A stretch of DNA of 64,000 nucleotides from Pseudonocardia acidicola (GCF_012911935.1 NZ_JAAXLA010000006.1:101455-165454); one strand, 5' to 3'; positions 1-10,010 are shown, counted from the stretch's first letter. Translations and numbers: made by a program. The notes: generated by a model from the sequence alone, not told the origin.

Positions 1-201
1 CACGGCGCCCTCGACCAGCGCGAACAGCGTGTCGTCGCCGCCGCGGCCGACGCCCGTGCCCGGGTGGAACTTGGTGCCACGCTGGCGGATCAGGATCTCG
101 CCCGCGCTGACGGTCTGGCCGCCGAAGCGCTTGACGCCGAGCCGCTGAGCGTTGGAGTCGCGTCCGTTGCGCGAGCTGGACGCACCCTTCTTGTGTGCCA
201 T
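1..201 (-). CDS. rpmA: 50S ribosomal protein L27 (partial, C-terminus outside window)
   Basis: Large-subunit ribosomal protein L27, whose N-terminus lies near the peptidyl transferase centre. The minus-strand reading starts [20 protein letters not shown], the classic L27 start, and continues through an Arg/Gly-rich stretch typical of the family. About 67 codons are present; the usual length is about 85, so the C-terminal end is cut by the window edge. It lies 12 bp downstream of rplU in the usual rplU-rpmA operon. There is no N-terminal extension of the Firmicute type that is cleaved after translation. Confidence 0.97.
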   Translation of the reverse strand, partial: MAHKKGASSSRNGRDSNAQRLGVKRFGGQTVSAGEILIRQRGTKFHPGTGVGRGGDDTLFALVEGAV

Positions 202-213
202 GGCTGCGTCTCC

Positions 214-522
214 CTACTTCGCGATGCCGGTGACCTGGACCTTGGTCAGGGGCTGACGGTGCCCCTGCCGCTTGTGGTACCCGGTCTTGTTCTTGAACTT
301 GTGGATGCGGATCTTCGGGCCCTTGGTGTGCTCGACGACCGTGGCGGTCACCGAGGCACTGGCCAGCGCCTCCGCGTCGGTGGTCAGCTCGTCGCCGTCA
401 ACGAGCAGGACGGCGGGCAGGCTGATCTCGGCGCCGGGCTCGCCGTCGATCTTCTCGACGGTGAGCACGTCGTCGACGGCCACCTTGTACTGCTTACCGC
501 CGGTCTTGACGATCGCGTACAT
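214..522 (-). CDS. rplU: 50S ribosomal protein L21
   Basis: Ribosomal protein L21 of the large subunit, 102 residues, the normal size. The N-terminus [19 protein letters not shown] and the C-terminal Lys/Arg-rich stretch containing [12 protein letters not shown] are diagnostic. It is followed after 12 bp by rpmA and preceded by rne about 125 bp upstream, the conserved actinobacterial rne-rplU-rpmA order. It is probably transcribed both with rne and from a promoter in the rne-rplU gap. Confidence 0.98.
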   Translation of the reverse strand: MYAIVKTGGKQYKVAVDDVLTVEKIDGEPGAEISLPAVLLVDGDELTTDAEALASASVTATVVEHTKGPKIRIHKFKNKTGYHKRQGHRQPLTKVQVTGIAK

Positions 523-648
523 CGTTGACGCACGACTCCTGAAAATCGGGGGACAGATGCGCGCGTGTCACAGCGCGCGTGCCGACGCCCGCACATACTC
601 GCCGGCGCGGCTCCGAGGTCCCAGGGTACGGAACGGGTTCTGGCAGGG

Positions 649-3600
649 TCAAACCGGGTCTCCCCCGGCCTCATGACCAGCCGCGTGATCGGCCGTCTGG
701 CCGGTCGCCTGATCGCCGTCGCCGCCGGTCGGCGGGCCGGCCGGGCGCGACGCCGCGCGGCGCGCACGCCGCGGCCGGGAGGCCGTGGACGGCTCGGGCT
801 GGGCCGGCACCACAGCGGACACCGGGACGGGCTCCGGCTCGGTGTTCGCCGCAGGCAGCGGCGTCGTGATCACCGCCGGCTCGGCCGCGGTCGCCGGGGC
901 GCCCGCGGTGCGCGTGACACGGCCGCGGCGGCGCGGCCGGGCCGGCGCCTGTCCGTTGGCCGTGGCGTGCTCGGCCACGTGCCCGTCGACGGCCTCGGTC
1001 GCCGGGGCCTCGGTCGCCGGGGCCTCGGTCGTCGGCAGGCTCGCTGCCGGGGTGGCCTCGGCGGCGTCCGACGGCTTGCCGACCGGGGCCGGGGCGGTCC
1101 CGGCCGGGGCCTCCGGAGCCACCGCTGGCGGCGCTGGCACTGCGTCGGCGGCGACGGCCTCGGCGGCCGCGATACCCGCCGCGATGTCCGCCAGGGACGG
1201 AGCGCTCTGCGCCGCGGCGGCCGCCGGGACGTGGGCCGGGGTCGCGTCCACCGGGGCGCGCTCCGCCACCGGAGCGGGCGCGGGCAGAGCCGGCGCGGGC
1301 CGGTCGTCCCCACGGTGCTCATCGCGGGCCTCGGGCTTGTCGTCGTGCCCGTTGTGGCCGTTGTGGCGCCCACCGTCGTGGCGGTGGTCGCCGTCCTCGC
1401 CGCGCCGGCCCCGACCGCCGCGGGAGCGCCGCCCACCGCTGTCCCCGTTGCCGCCGGACTTCTCCGCGACCGGCTCGGTCGAGACGATCACGCCGCGGCC
1501 GCGGCAGTGCTCGCACTGCGTGGAGAAGTGCTCGAGCAGCCCGCCGCCGACCCGCTTGCGGGTCATCTGCACCAGGCCCAGCGACGTCACCTCGGCCACC
1601 TGGTGGCGGGTGCGGTCCCGGGCCAGGCACTCGGTGAGCCGGCGCAGCACCAGGTCACGGTTGGCCTCGAGGACCATGTCGATGAAGTCGATGACGATGA
1701 TGCCGCCGATGTCGCGCAGCCGGAGCTGACGGACGATCTCCTCGGCCGCCTCCAGGTTGTTGCGGGTGACCGTCTCCTCGAGGTTGCCGCCGGAGCCGGT
1801 GAACTTGCCGGTGTTGACGTCGATGACGGTCATCGCCTCGGTCCGGTCGATCACCAGCGTGCCGCCCGAGGGCAACCAGACCTTGCGGTCCAGCGCCTTG
1901 AGCAGTTGCTCGTCGATCCGGTAGTCGGCGAAGACGTCGTTCGGCCCGACATGGCGGTGCAGCCGGTCGGACAGCTCGGGCGCGACGTGACCGACGTAGT
2001 TCGACACGGTGTCCCATGCATCGTCCCCGGAGACGATCAACCGGGAGAAGTCCTCGTTGAACTGATCACGCACGACCTTGATCAGCATGTCGGGCTCTTC
2101 GTAGAGCAGCGCCGGCGCCTTGGGCTTGTTCGGCCCGGTCTGCTCCGACTTGGTCTTGATGACCTCCCACTGCGCCTGCAGCCGGCGGACGTCGCGCTCC
2201 AGCGCCTCGTGGCTCACGCCCTCCGAGGCCGTCCGGATGATCACCCCGGCCTCGTTCGGGACGATCTCCTTGAGCATGTCCTTGAGCCGCTTGCGCTCGG
2301 TGTCGGGCAGCTTGCGGCTGATCCCGGCGGCGCCGCCCGAGGGCACGTAGACCAGGAACCGGCCGGCCAGGCTGATCTGCGTGGTCAGCCGCGCGCCCTT
2401 GTGCCCGATCGGGTCCTTGGTGACCTGGACGAGCACGCTGTCGCCACTGGACAGGGCCTGCTCGATGCGGCGGGCCTTGCCGTTGAGGCCGGCCGCGTCC
2501 CAGTCGACCTCGCCGGCGTAGAGCACCGCGTTGCGGCCCCGGCCGATGTCGACGAACGCGGCCTCCATGCTGGGCAGCACGTTCTGCACACGGCCCAGGT
2601 AGATGTTGCCGACCATGGACGGCCCGGTGCCGTTGCCGGGGCCTCCGGTGACGAAGTGCTCGACGAGGACGTCGTCCTCGAGCACGCCGATCTCGGTGCG
2701 GTCGCCCCGCTGGCGGACCACCATCGACCGGTCGACGGACTCGCGGCGGGCCAGGAACTCGGCCTCGGACAGGATCGGCTGGCGGCGCCGGCCGGCGTCG
2801 CGGCCGTCGCGGCGGCGCTGGCGCTTGGCCTCGAGCCGGGTGGACCCGCGGACGCTCTGCACGCCGTCGGAGTCGGAGTCCTCGGTGCGCTCACGTGGCT
2901 GGCGGATCTTGGTGACGGTGTTGGGCGGGTCGGTGCCCTCGACGCTGTCCTCGGCCTCGTCACCGGATCCGCGGCGGCGGCGGCGCCGCCGGCGGCGCCT
3001 GGTGCCGCCGGCCTCGCCGTCGGCCTCGGAGTCGTCGGAGTCGTCGGACTCGTCGTCGGAGTCGTCGGTGTGCCCGGTCGCGTCGGCGGAGTCGCTCTCG
3101 GAGTCGTCGTCGTGCTCGGCGCTGTCGGTGCTCTCGTCGTCGCCGTCGTCGCCGTCGGAGCCCCGGCCGCGGCCACGGCCGCGGCGGCCACGGCGGCGCC
3201 GGCGACGGGTGCCGCCCTCGTCGTCGCCGCCGTCATCGGTCGTGTCGTCGGCGCCGGTGGTGTCCTCGGTGGCCTCGGCCGCAGCTGCGGTGTCGGTGGC
3301 CGGTGCGGCCGGACCGGTCGTGCTCGCGGTCTCGCCCGGGGCCTCGGCCGGGGCGGCGGAGGCGGCCCGGCGACGGGTGCGGGCCGGCTTCTCCGGCGGC
3401 TGGAACAGCGGCGTCGGCGGGGCGAACACCGGGGTCAGCGGCTTGCCGTTGGCCTCGGAGGCGTCCTCGGCGGCCGCTGCGGTGGTGTCGGTGGTGTCGG
3501 GGGTGGTCCCGCTCATGGTGTCGCCGGCCTCGGCGGTGGTGTCCGCACCGGGCGCGGGGGCCGGCTCCGCGACCGTCTCCGCAGGGGCGTCGACCGCCTC

Positions 3601-3861
3601 GTCCGCGACCGCCGTCTCCCCGTCCGGCCCGGATTCGGGCAGCAGCGCGGAGACGACCCGCTCGGCCACCGAGCGCGCGACGCTGGACTGCGCACTGCGC
3701 ACCTCCACGCCGAGATCCCCCAGCGTGGCGAGTACCTCCCGGCTGGTGCGCCCGATCAGCTTGGCCAGCGCGTGAACCCGCAATTTCTCGGGCAGATCAG
3801 CCAGTGTGGGTACGGTGACCGGCCCGCCGGTGTTACCGGCAGGCGCATCGTTCTTCGACAT
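649..3861 (-). CDS. rne: Ribonuclease E/G family endoribonuclease
   Basis: Endoribonuclease of the RNase E/G family, acting in rRNA processing and mRNA decay. The 1070-residue protein has an IF2_N-like helical module near residues 20-60, a long low-complexity acidic and Arg-rich region to about 400, an S1 domain at about 405-480 (GNIYLGRVQNVLPSMEAAFV), and the catalytic core with IDVNTG near 680 and VIDFIDM near 723, which carry the metal-binding aspartates. The Zn-link CEHC lies near 781. An Ala/Pro-rich tail follows. The ATG start has an AAGGAG site. The flanking disordered arms, rather than the usual single C-terminal tail, are typical of actinobacterial enzymes. Confidence 0.95.
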   Translation of the reverse strand: MSKNDAPAGNTGGPVTVPTLADLPEKLRVHALAKLIGRTSREVLATLGDLGVEVRSAQSSVARSVAERVVSALLPESGPDGETAVADEAVDAPAETVAEPAPAPGADTTAEAGDTMSGTTPDTTDTTAAAAEDASEANGKPLTPVFAPPTPLFQPPEKPARTRRRAASAAPAEAPGETASTTGPAAPATDTAAAAEATEDTTGADDTTDDGGDDEGGTRRRRRRGRRGRGRGRGSDGDDGDDESTDSAEHDDDSESDSADATGHTDDSDDESDDSDDSEADGEAGGTRRRRRRRRRRGSGDEAEDSVEGTDPPNTVTKIRQPRERTEDSDSDGVQSVRGSTRLEAKRQRRRDGRDAGRRRQPILSEAEFLARRESVDRSMVVRQRGDRTEIGVLEDDVLVEHFVTGGPGNGTGPSMVGNIYLGRVQNVLPSMEAAFVDIGRGRNAVLYAGEVDWDAAGLNGKARRIEQALSSGDSVLVQVTKDPIGHKGARLTTQISLAGRFLVYVPSGGAAGISRKLPDTERKRLKDMLKEIVPNEAGVIIRTASEGVSHEALERDVRRLQAQWEVIKTKSEQTGPNKPKAPALLYEEPDMLIKVVRDQFNEDFSRLIVSGDDAWDTVSNYVGHVAPELSDRLHRHVGPNDVFADYRIDEQLLKALDRKVWLPSGGTLVIDRTEAMTVIDVNTGKFTGSGGNLEETVTRNNLEAAEEIVRQLRLRDIGGIIVIDFIDMVLEANRDLVLRRLTECLARDRTRHQVAEVTSLGLVQMTRKRVGGGLLEHFSTQCEHCRGRGVIVSTEPVAEKSGGNGDSGGRRSRGGRGRRGEDGDHRHDGGRHNGHNGHDDKPEARDEHRGDDRPAPALPAPAPVAERAPVDATPAHVPAAAAAQSAPSLADIAAGIAAAEAVAADAVPAPPAVAPEAPAGTAPAPVGKPSDAAEATPAASLPTTEAPATEAPATEAVDGHVAEHATANGQAPARPRRRGRVTRTAGAPATAAEPAVITTPLPAANTEPEPVPVSAVVPAQPEPSTASRPRRARRAASRPAGPPTGGDGDQATGQTADHAAGHEAGGDPV

Positions 3862-3920
3862 TCAGCTCCTTCGCCCCCGGGCGCCTTTCGGAGAAGGCGG
3901 CCGCGCAGGGGCCTTGCGTT

Positions 3921-3945
3921 CTCTCCCCGCGCGGTGCGCGGAGAG
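3921..3945. promoter_or_regulatory. Stable hairpin in the rne leader / upstream terminator
   Basis: A ten-base-pair stem with a two-base bulge (CTCTCC-CC-GCGC paired with GCGCGGAGAG, loop GGT) sits between the DUF2344 gene stop and the rne start, 60 bp upstream of rne. It could terminate the upstream transcript or structure the rne 5' leader. E. coli rne is autoregulated through its leader, but no such element is established here. Confidence 0.4.
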
Positions 3946-4019
3946 CAATCCTCAGCTGCGGTGCACGACGGCGCGCACCGGAGGCCGGCGGGCGCCGGCC
4001 ACGCACCGAACTCGCCCGA

Positions 4020-4811
4020 TCAGACCTGGGTGGTGACCCGGTCGGCGCCGAGCGGATCGGCGAGGCGGCCTCGGTTGTCGAGCCGGCCCTGGGCCATCCG
4101 GGTCGCCTTCGCGGGCACCGGCGGCCTGAGGCCTGCGACAACGTCGAGTGCGCCCAACACGTCGTCGGGTCGAACGGCGGGTGTCGTCTGCCGTACGACC
4201 GCTGTCATTATCGCACAGACCGCGCCCGAACCGGTCATGGTCGATGGTGTGACACCCACCGGACGAGCCGGTTCGGAGACCTCCGCCGTCACGAGCGCGG
4301 CCCGCACGTCGATCTCCCGGCGGCCCGACGGCGTCACCCGTTCGACGACCACGGAATCGGCCGCGAGCAGCGCTGACAGCGCCGCCCGCAGCGTCTCCGG
4401 CTCGACGCCGGGCAGCTCCACGCACCACCGGCTGGCGTCGATCCGCTCGGCCAGCGGGGTTCCCTCCGCGACCACCGCCTCGAGCACGTCCAGCCCGTCG
4501 GGCAGCGCGGCGTCGAGCTCGGCGACGAGCTGCGCGGGATCGACCGGGCGGGTCAGGCCGATCTCCAGGTACTCGGCCTCGCTCGCCGCCCCGGTCGGCG
4601 CGGCGCCGATCCAGGACAACCGCGGGTGCGGGCTGAACCCGTGCGAGTGCGACACCGGCACGCCCGCACGGCGCACCGCCCGTTCGAAGCTGCGGGCGAC
4701 GTCACGGTGGGAGAGGAAACGCAGCCGGCCGCGCCTGGCGAACCGCAGCCGGATCCGCTGCACCGTGGGCGGAGCGGGGTTCGCCGCCTCTCCGGGCCGG
4801 ACTCGAGCCAT
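4020..4811 (-). CDS. TIGR03936/DUF2344 radical-SAM-associated protein
   Basis: Member of the DUF2344/TIGR03936 family, which partners a B12-binding radical SAM protein (TIGR03960) either as a neighbour or as a fused domain; the biochemical role is unknown. The 263 residues include the family signature RFLSHRDVARSFERAVRRAG followed by SHSHGFSPHPRLSW. Its likely partner lies at 6956-8911, but here the two are separated by a permease and a GNAT gene. There is no Shine-Dalgarno site; a TAGACT -10 box six bases before the ATG suggests a leaderless transcript. Confidence 0.88.
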   Translation of the reverse strand: MARVRPGEAANPAPPTVQRIRLRFARRGRLRFLSHRDVARSFERAVRRAGVPVSHSHGFSPHPRLSWIGAAPTGAASEAEYLEIGLTRPVDPAQLVAELDAALPDGLDVLEAVVAEGTPLAERIDASRWCVELPGVEPETLRAALSALLAADSVVVERVTPSGRREIDVRAALVTAEVSEPARPVGVTPSTMTGSGAVCAIMTAVVRQTTPAVRPDDVLGALDVVAGLRPPVPAKATRMAQGRLDNRGRLADPLGADRVTTQV

Positions 4812-4817
4812 GCCGCG

Positions 4818-4823
4818 AGTCTA
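4818..4823 (-). promoter_or_regulatory. -10 box (TAGACT) for leaderless DUF2344 gene
   Basis: TAGACT fits the actinobacterial TANNNT -10 consensus and ends six bases before the ATG at 4811, placing the transcription start at or next to the start codon. Its first three bases are also the TAG stop of the upstream permease. Confidence 0.45.
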
Positions 4824-6320
4824 CGAGCCGCCGCCGGCCTCGGGTCCCGCGGTGCCGCCGAACCGCTCCGCCGCAATGGAGCGGACCCTGCCCCGGACGG
4901 CGAACCAGCCCGCGACCAGCGCCGGGACGACGACCACCAGCGAGCCGACGGTGAACGTCCCCACCGGGTAGTCGAAGGCCATCAGCACCAGCACCCCGAG
5001 TAGGAACACCAGCGTCAGGTAGCCGCTGTAGGGCGAGGCGAACAGCCGGAACGACGGCCGCCGGACCAGACCCGCCCGCGACCAGCGGACGAACCGGATC
5101 TGGCAGGCCACGATCATCCCCCAGCTGGACAGGATGCCCAGCGCGGCGACGTTCAGCACGATCTCGAAGGCCTGCTGCGGCACGACGGCGTTGAGCCCGA
5201 TGCCGGCCAGCGCGATCACCGCGGTGAGCCCGATGCCGCCGTAGGGAACCCCGCCCTCGGACATCCGCGCGGTGAACCGTGGCGCCGAGCCGTTCAGCGC
5301 CATCGACCGCAGGATCCGGCCGGTGGAGTACAGGCCGGCGTTGAGGCTCGACAACGCCGCGGTCAGCACGACGAGGTTCATCAGCGATCCGGCACCCGGA
5401 ACGCCGATCGCGCCGAAGAACGTCACGAACGGGCTCGTACCCGCGTGGTAGGCGGTGTAGGGCAGCAGGAGCGCGAGCAGGAGGACCGAGCCGACGTAGA
5501 AGACCGCGATCCGCAGCACCACCGAGTTGATGGCCCGCGGCATGACCCTGACGGGGTCCTCGGTCTCCCCCGCCGCGGTGCCGACGAGCTCCATGGCCGC
5601 GTAGGCGAAGACGACGCCCTGGGCGATGACGATCGCCGGGAGCAGCCCGTTGGGCAGCAGGCCGCCGTTGTCCAGGATGACGCTCGGGCCCGTCGGCCGG
5701 CCCTCGATCGGGAACCGGCCGGCGAGGAAGACCGTGCCGACCACCAGGAACGTGACCAGCGCGACGACCTTGACCAGCGCGAACCAGAACTCCAGCTCGC
5801 CGAACACCTTGACCGAGACCAGGTTGACGGCGAGCACCACGACCAACGCGACCAGCGCGATCAGCCATTGCGGGATCGCGCTGAAGCTGCCCCAGTAGTG
5901 CACGTACAGCGCGATGGCCGTGACGTCGACGATCGCGGTCATCGCCCAGTTCAGGAAGTACATCCAGCCGGCGACGAACGCGGCCTTCTCCCCGAAGAAC
6001 TCCCGCGCGTAGGACACGAACGACCCCGACGAGGGACGGTGCAGCACCAGCTCGCCGAGCGCCCGCAGAATGAGGAACGCGAAGAACCCGCACACCGCGT
6101 AGACCAGCGCGAGCGCCGGACCGGCCGTGTTGAGCCGGCCACCGGCACCCATGAACAGGCCGGTGCCGATCGCCCCGCCGATCGCGATCATGCGCAGGTG
6201 CCGGGTGTTGAGCCCCTTCTGGTAGCCCTCTTGCTCGTGGTGGAAGCTCGGGCGCCCCGCGGCGGGGTCCGCCACGGGGCCGGGGGTTCTGCTTGCGGGG
6301 TTGTCCGACGCGTCGGACAT
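4821..6320 (-). CDS. Amino acid permease (APC superfamily, AnsP-like)
   Basis: Inner-membrane amino acid/proton symporter of the AAT/APC family. The 499-residue protein has about twelve hydrophobic segments. The N-terminal block [20 protein letters not shown] followed by [11 protein letters not shown] is the substrate-binding first helix of the family and most resembles L-asparagine permeases; substrate is inferred only. The ATG at 6320 ([10 protein letters not shown]) was chosen because the family signature follows at about residue 28; longer in-frame starts would add unrelated sequence. It interrupts the usual linkage of the two radical-SAM partner genes and lies 130 bp downstream of the GNAT gene, with room for its own promoter. 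Confidence 0.9.
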   Translation of the reverse strand: MSDASDNPASRTPGPVADPAAGRPSFHHEQEGYQKGLNTRHLRMIAIGGAIGTGLFMGAGGRLNTAGPALALVYAVCGFFAFLILRALGELVLHRPSSGSFVSYAREFFGEKAAFVAGWMYFLNWAMTAIVDVTAIALYVHYWGSFSAIPQWLIALVALVVVLAVNLVSVKVFGELEFWFALVKVVALVTFLVVGTVFLAGRFPIEGRPTGPSVILDNGGLLPNGLLPAIVIAQGVVFAYAAMELVGTAAGETEDPVRVMPRAINSVVLRIAVFYVGSVLLLALLLPYTAYHAGTSPFVTFFGAIGVPGAGSLMNLVVLTAALSSLNAGLYSTGRILRSMALNGSAPRFTARMSEGGVPYGGIGLTAVIALAGIGLNAVVPQQAFEIVLNVAALGILSSWGMIVACQIRFVRWSRAGLVRRPSFRLFASPYSGYLTLVFLLGVLVLMAFDYPVGTFTVGSLVVVVPALVAGWFAVRGRVRSIAAERFGGTAGPEAGGGS

Positions 6321-6450
6321 CAACACCTCCGTGCGATCGACGACACGGGCCCGCCGGCAGTGGGCAGCCCGCCTGGCTCGGCGCCCACGCATACTGTAAC
6401 GATCCACCTCTGGCGAACCTTCCCGAGTACCGGAAGACCGCCGGGGCGCC

Positions 6451-6963
6451 CTACTCGCCGAGCGCGGCCGGGTCGAGGACGAGCATCGAATCGCCGGCGG
6501 GGCTGAAACCCGCCCGGCGGTAGAACGCGGCGCTGCCCGGCGTCGGCGCGAGCACCAGCCGCCGGTAGCGCCGCCGCCGGGCGTGCTCCACCGCCTCGGC
6601 CAGCAGCGCGCGCGGCACACCCCGGTCGGCGAACGCGCTCAGCACGAACGCGTTGCCGACCTGCCCGATCCGGCCGCCCCGGGCCCCGGGCCGGGGCATG
6701 TGCACGATCTCCACGACGTTGATCGAGCCGATCGCCGTCCAGCCGGCCCGCTCGGAGCCGACCTCGGCCAGCCAGAACGTCCGGCGGGGTAGTTCGGTCC
6801 GCCACCACTGCGCGAACGCGGCCTCGAACCCCTCGTCGCCCACCGGGTGCCCGGACCGCTCCTCGAGCCAGGCCCGGCGCAACCCGGCCAGGGTGTCCAG
6901 GTCGCGCTCGTCGGCGACCCGGATGGTGAACTCCGGGGTCGCCCCGGTGCCCGGTTCAGCCAC
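6451..6963 (-). CDS. GNAT family N-acetyltransferase
   Basis: Predicted acetyl-CoA-dependent N-acetyltransferase of 170 residues; substrate unknown. The fold is seen in the N-terminal [20 protein letters not shown], the strand and loop [20 protein letters not shown] that form the acetyl-CoA pyrophosphate site, and the C-terminal block [16 protein letters not shown]. Its GTG start overlaps the end of the B12-binding radical SAM gene by 8 bp, so the two are probably co-translated. Such linkage is not a general feature of the radical SAM family and may be lineage specific. Confidence 0.88.
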   Translation of the reverse strand: MAEPGTGATPEFTIRVADERDLDTLAGLRRAWLEERSGHPVGDEGFEAAFAQWWRTELPRRTFWLAEVGSERAGWTAIGSINVVEIVHMPRPGARGGRIGQVGNAFVLSAFADRGVPRALLAEAVEHARRRRYRRLVLAPTPGSAAFYRRAGFSPAGDSMLVLDPAALGE

Positions 6964-8911
6964 CCGCGAACCGGTTCCCGCTGACGGGGTTCACCACCGT
7001 CAGGGGAATCAGCGTGGTGCCGCTCGGACCCACCTCGATGTCGGTGCCGGTGGACGCGCAGACACCGCAGTCGAAGCACGGCGTCCACCGGCAGTCGTCC
7101 TGCTCACGGCCGTCGAGGGCGTCCTGCCAGTCGTCCCACAGCCAGTCGCGCTCGAGACCGGAGTCGAGGTGGTCCCAGGGCAGGATCTCCTCCCGGCCAC
7201 GGTCACGGGTGGTGAACCAGGCCAGCGAGACACCCAGCGGCTCCAGCTCGGCCGCGGCCGCGGCGGTCCAGCGCTCGTAGGAGAAGTGCTCGCTCCAGCC
7301 GTCGAACCGTCCGCCCTCACGCCACACCCGCTCGATGACCCGCCCGACCCGCCGGTCGCCGCGGGCCAGCAGGCCCTCGATCAGCGAGGGCTGCCCGTCG
7401 TGGTAGCGCATGCCGATGTTGCGCCCCAGCCGGCGGTCGCTGTTGATCGCGGCGCGCAGCTTGCGCAGCCGCTCGTCGACGACGTCGGGGTGCGCCTGCG
7501 CGGCCCACTGGAACGGGGTGTGCGGCTTGGGTACGAATCCGCCGATGGAGATGGTGCAGCGGATGTCGTTGCGCCCGGACGCCTCGCGACCCGCCTTGAT
7601 GACGCGGTGCGCCATCCCGGCGATCTCCAGGACGTCGGCGTCCTCCTCGGTGGGCAGGCCGCACATGAAGTAGAGCTTGACCTGCCGCCAGCCCTGGGCG
7701 AACGCCTCCGAGACCGTGCGGATCAGGTCCTCCTCGGAGACCATCTTGTTGATCACGCGCCGGATCCGCTCGGAACCGCCCTCGGGGGCGAACGTCAGCC
7801 CGGAGCGGCGGCCGTTGCGGGAGATCTCGTTCGCCAGGTCGATGTTGAACGCGTCGACCCGGGTGGACGGCAGGCTGAGTGAGGTGTTGGTGCCCTCGTA
7901 GCGGTCGGCCAGGCCCTTGGTGATCTCGGCGATCTCGGAGTGGTCGGCCGAGCTCAGCGACAGCAGCCCGACCTCGTCGAACCCGCTCGCGCGCACCGCG
8001 CGGTCGACCATCTCCCCGATGCCGGCCAGCGAGCGCTCCCGCACCGGGCGGGTGATCATCCCGGCCTGACAGAACCGGCAGCCGCGGGTGCAACCGCGGA
8101 AGATCTCGACGCTGGCCCGCTCGTGCACCGTCTCGGCCAGCGGGACCAGCGGCTTGCGCGGGTACGGCCAGGAGTCCAGGTCACCGGTGGTGCGCTTCTG
8201 CACGGTGCCGGGGACGCGCTCGACGGTCGGGGCGACCCTGATGATCGCACCGTCGGCGCCGTACTCCACGGCGTAGAGGGACGGGACGTAGCAACCATCG
8301 GTCTCGGCGAGGCGCAGCAGCAGCTCGCGGCGTCCGCCCGGGCGTCCCTCGGCCTTCCACGCCTTCACCACCTCGGTGATCTCGCCGACGACCTCTTCGC
8401 CGTCGCCGATGGCGGCGACGTCGATGAAGTCGGCGATGGGCTCGGGGTTGAACGCCGCGTGCCCACCGGCGACGACGACCGGGTGCGTCTCGTCGCGGCC
8501 GGACGCGTGCAACGGGATCCCGGCCAGGTCGAGCGCGGTGAGCAGGTTCGTGTAGCCCAGCTCGGTGGAGAAGCTGACGCCGATCAGGTCGAACGCGCCG
8601 AGCGGACGGTGCCCGTCGACGGTGAAGGCCGGCACGCCGTTCTCGCGCATCAGCTTCTCGAGGTCCGGCCAGACGGCGTAGCAGCGCTCGGCGAGGGCGT
8701 CGTCGCGCTCGTTGAGCACCTCGTAGAGGATCATGACGCCCTGGTTGGGCAGCCCGACCTCGTACGCGTCGGGGTACATCAGGGCCCACCGCACGGCGGC
8801 GGACTCCCAGTCCTTGAGCTGCGCGTTCAGCTCGCCGCCGACGTACTGCACCGGCTTCGAGACCCGCGGCAGCAGCGATTCGAGGGCAGGGAAGACGGAC
8901 TGGACGCTCAC
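6956..8911 (-). CDS. TIGR03960 family B12-binding radical SAM protein
   Basis: Radical SAM enzyme with an N-terminal cobalamin-binding region (about residues 50-200) and the [4Fe-4S] motif FRGCTRGCRFCQAG (C-x3-C-x2-C) near residue 275; the reaction is unknown. GTG at 8911 gives VSVQSVFPALESLLPRVSKP, the normal family N-terminus, and 651 residues; an upstream in-frame start would add an Arg-rich run with no family match. There is no Shine-Dalgarno site but a TACCCT -10 box lies eight bases upstream. Four further cysteines near the C-terminus (CRWTPCFDCGVC) may bind another metal centre. Confidence 0.92.
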   Translation of the reverse strand: MSVQSVFPALESLLPRVSKPVQYVGGELNAQLKDWESAAVRWALMYPDAYEVGLPNQGVMILYEVLNERDDALAERCYAVWPDLEKLMRENGVPAFTVDGHRPLGAFDLIGVSFSTELGYTNLLTALDLAGIPLHASGRDETHPVVVAGGHAAFNPEPIADFIDVAAIGDGEEVVGEITEVVKAWKAEGRPGGRRELLLRLAETDGCYVPSLYAVEYGADGAIIRVAPTVERVPGTVQKRTTGDLDSWPYPRKPLVPLAETVHERASVEIFRGCTRGCRFCQAGMITRPVRERSLAGIGEMVDRAVRASGFDEVGLLSLSSADHSEIAEITKGLADRYEGTNTSLSLPSTRVDAFNIDLANEISRNGRRSGLTFAPEGGSERIRRVINKMVSEEDLIRTVSEAFAQGWRQVKLYFMCGLPTEEDADVLEIAGMAHRVIKAGREASGRNDIRCTISIGGFVPKPHTPFQWAAQAHPDVVDERLRKLRAAINSDRRLGRNIGMRYHDGQPSLIEGLLARGDRRVGRVIERVWREGGRFDGWSEHFSYERWTAAAAAELEPLGVSLAWFTTRDRGREEILPWDHLDSGLERDWLWDDWQDALDGREQDDCRWTPCFDCGVCASTGTDIEVGPSGTTLIPLTVVNPVSGNRFAGG

Positions 8912-8919
8912 GCTGCCCC

Positions 8920-8925
8920 AGGGTA
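8920..8925 (-). promoter_or_regulatory. -10 box (TACCCT) before radical SAM gene
   Basis: TACCCT (TANNNT consensus) ends eight bases before the GTG start at 8911, consistent with a leaderless or nearly leaderless transcript. No clear -35 element is seen. Confidence 0.4.
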
Positions 8926-9041
8926 GACGCGCGCTCCGCAGCCGCACCCCCCGCCCGGCCTTCCACCCGTGTCGGGGAGACACAGCGCAGCGATGCGAAC
9001 GCACCTGGCGGCGTTATGGCTGCACAACGCGAGGTCCGGCG

Positions 9042-9920
9042 TCAGGGCAGCAGGCCGGCCATCCGGAGTGCGGCGCGGACGTCCTCGTGGTGCATCTCGT
9101 CCAGCGGCACCAGGGGCAGCCGGATGCCGGGTTCCATCAGGCCCATCTCCGCGAGCGCCCACTTCACCGGGATCGGGTTCGGTTCGGCGAACAGCGCACG
9201 GTGCAGCCCGGCGAGGTCGGCGTCGATCGTCGCGGCGGTCTCGGCGTCGCCCGCGATGGCCGCGGCGCACATCCGGGCCATGGCCTCCGGCGCGACGTTG
9301 GCCGTGACGGAGATGTCGCCGTGGAACCCGGCGAGCATGCTGGCCCGGGCGGTGGCGTCGTCGCCGGAGTAGAGCGCGAAGTCCGCCAACTCCAGCGCGA
9401 CCAGGTCACGGACCCGGTCGAGGTCGCCCTTCGCCTCCTTGAGCCCGATGATGTTCGGCACCGCGGCCAGCCGCTCCACGGTCGAGGGCAGCATGTCGCA
9501 GGCAGTGCGGCCCGGGACGTTGTAGAGGATCTGCGGGATGTCCACGGCCTCGGCGACGGCACGGAAGTGCCGGTACAGGCCCTCCTGCGGGGGCTTGTTG
9601 TAGTACGGCGTGACGAGCAGGGCGGCGTCCGCCCCGGCCGCCTTCGCCGACTCCGTGAGGTGGATGGCCTCGGTGGTGCTGTTCGCGCCGGTGCCGGCGA
9701 TCACGGGCACCCGTCCGGCCGCCACGTCGATGGTGTGCCGGATGACCTCGGTGTGCTCGGGGACGGTGAGCGTCGCCGACTCGCCCGTCGTGCCCACCGA
9801 CACGATGGCCGACGTCCCGGCCTCGATCGTGCGGTCGACCAGTTTCGCGAGCGCTTCGTGGTCGACGGCGCCGTCGACCCGCATCGGGGTGACCAGGGCG
9901 ACGATACTGCCGGTGATCAT
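9042..9920 (-). CDS. dapA: 4-hydroxy-tetrahydrodipicolinate synthase, E. coli-type
   Basis: Condenses pyruvate with aspartate semialdehyde in the diaminopimelate/lysine pathway. Length (292 residues) and the positions of all key residues equal those of the E. coli enzyme: Thr44-Thr45 (GTTGES), Tyr107 (PYYNKP), Tyr133 (ILYNVPGRT), Arg138 and the Schiff-base Lys161 (GLKEAKG). Blocks such as [14 protein letters not shown] and [10 protein letters not shown] are those of proteobacterial DapA and differ from the usual actinobacterial type (for example M. tuberculosis DapA), suggesting transfer or a second paralogue. A GGAGGA site supports the ATG. No other lysine gene is adjacent. Confidence 0.95.
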   Translation of the reverse strand: MITGSIVALVTPMRVDGAVDHEALAKLVDRTIEAGTSAIVSVGTTGESATLTVPEHTEVIRHTIDVAAGRVPVIAGTGANSTTEAIHLTESAKAAGADAALLVTPYYNKPPQEGLYRHFRAVAEAVDIPQILYNVPGRTACDMLPSTVERLAAVPNIIGLKEAKGDLDRVRDLVALELADFALYSGDDATARASMLAGFHGDISVTANVAPEAMARMCAAAIAGDAETAATIDADLAGLHRALFAEPNPIPVKWALAEMGLMEPGIRLPLVPLDEMHHEDVRAALRMAGLLP

Positions 9921-10010
9921 GATGTTCGTCCTCCACGCCGCAGGCGGGTCCGCCGATCCGGCACGGTACCCGCCCGGCCGGGCGGACCGGCAACGGCAGG
10001 GCGGGACGAC

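Noticed and set aside
565..4971. Very long plus-strand open frame opposite rne and the DUF2344 gene
   Set aside because: It is the antisense frame of clear genes, with Arg/Gly/Val-rich composition and no family motif; such frames are common at this GC content.
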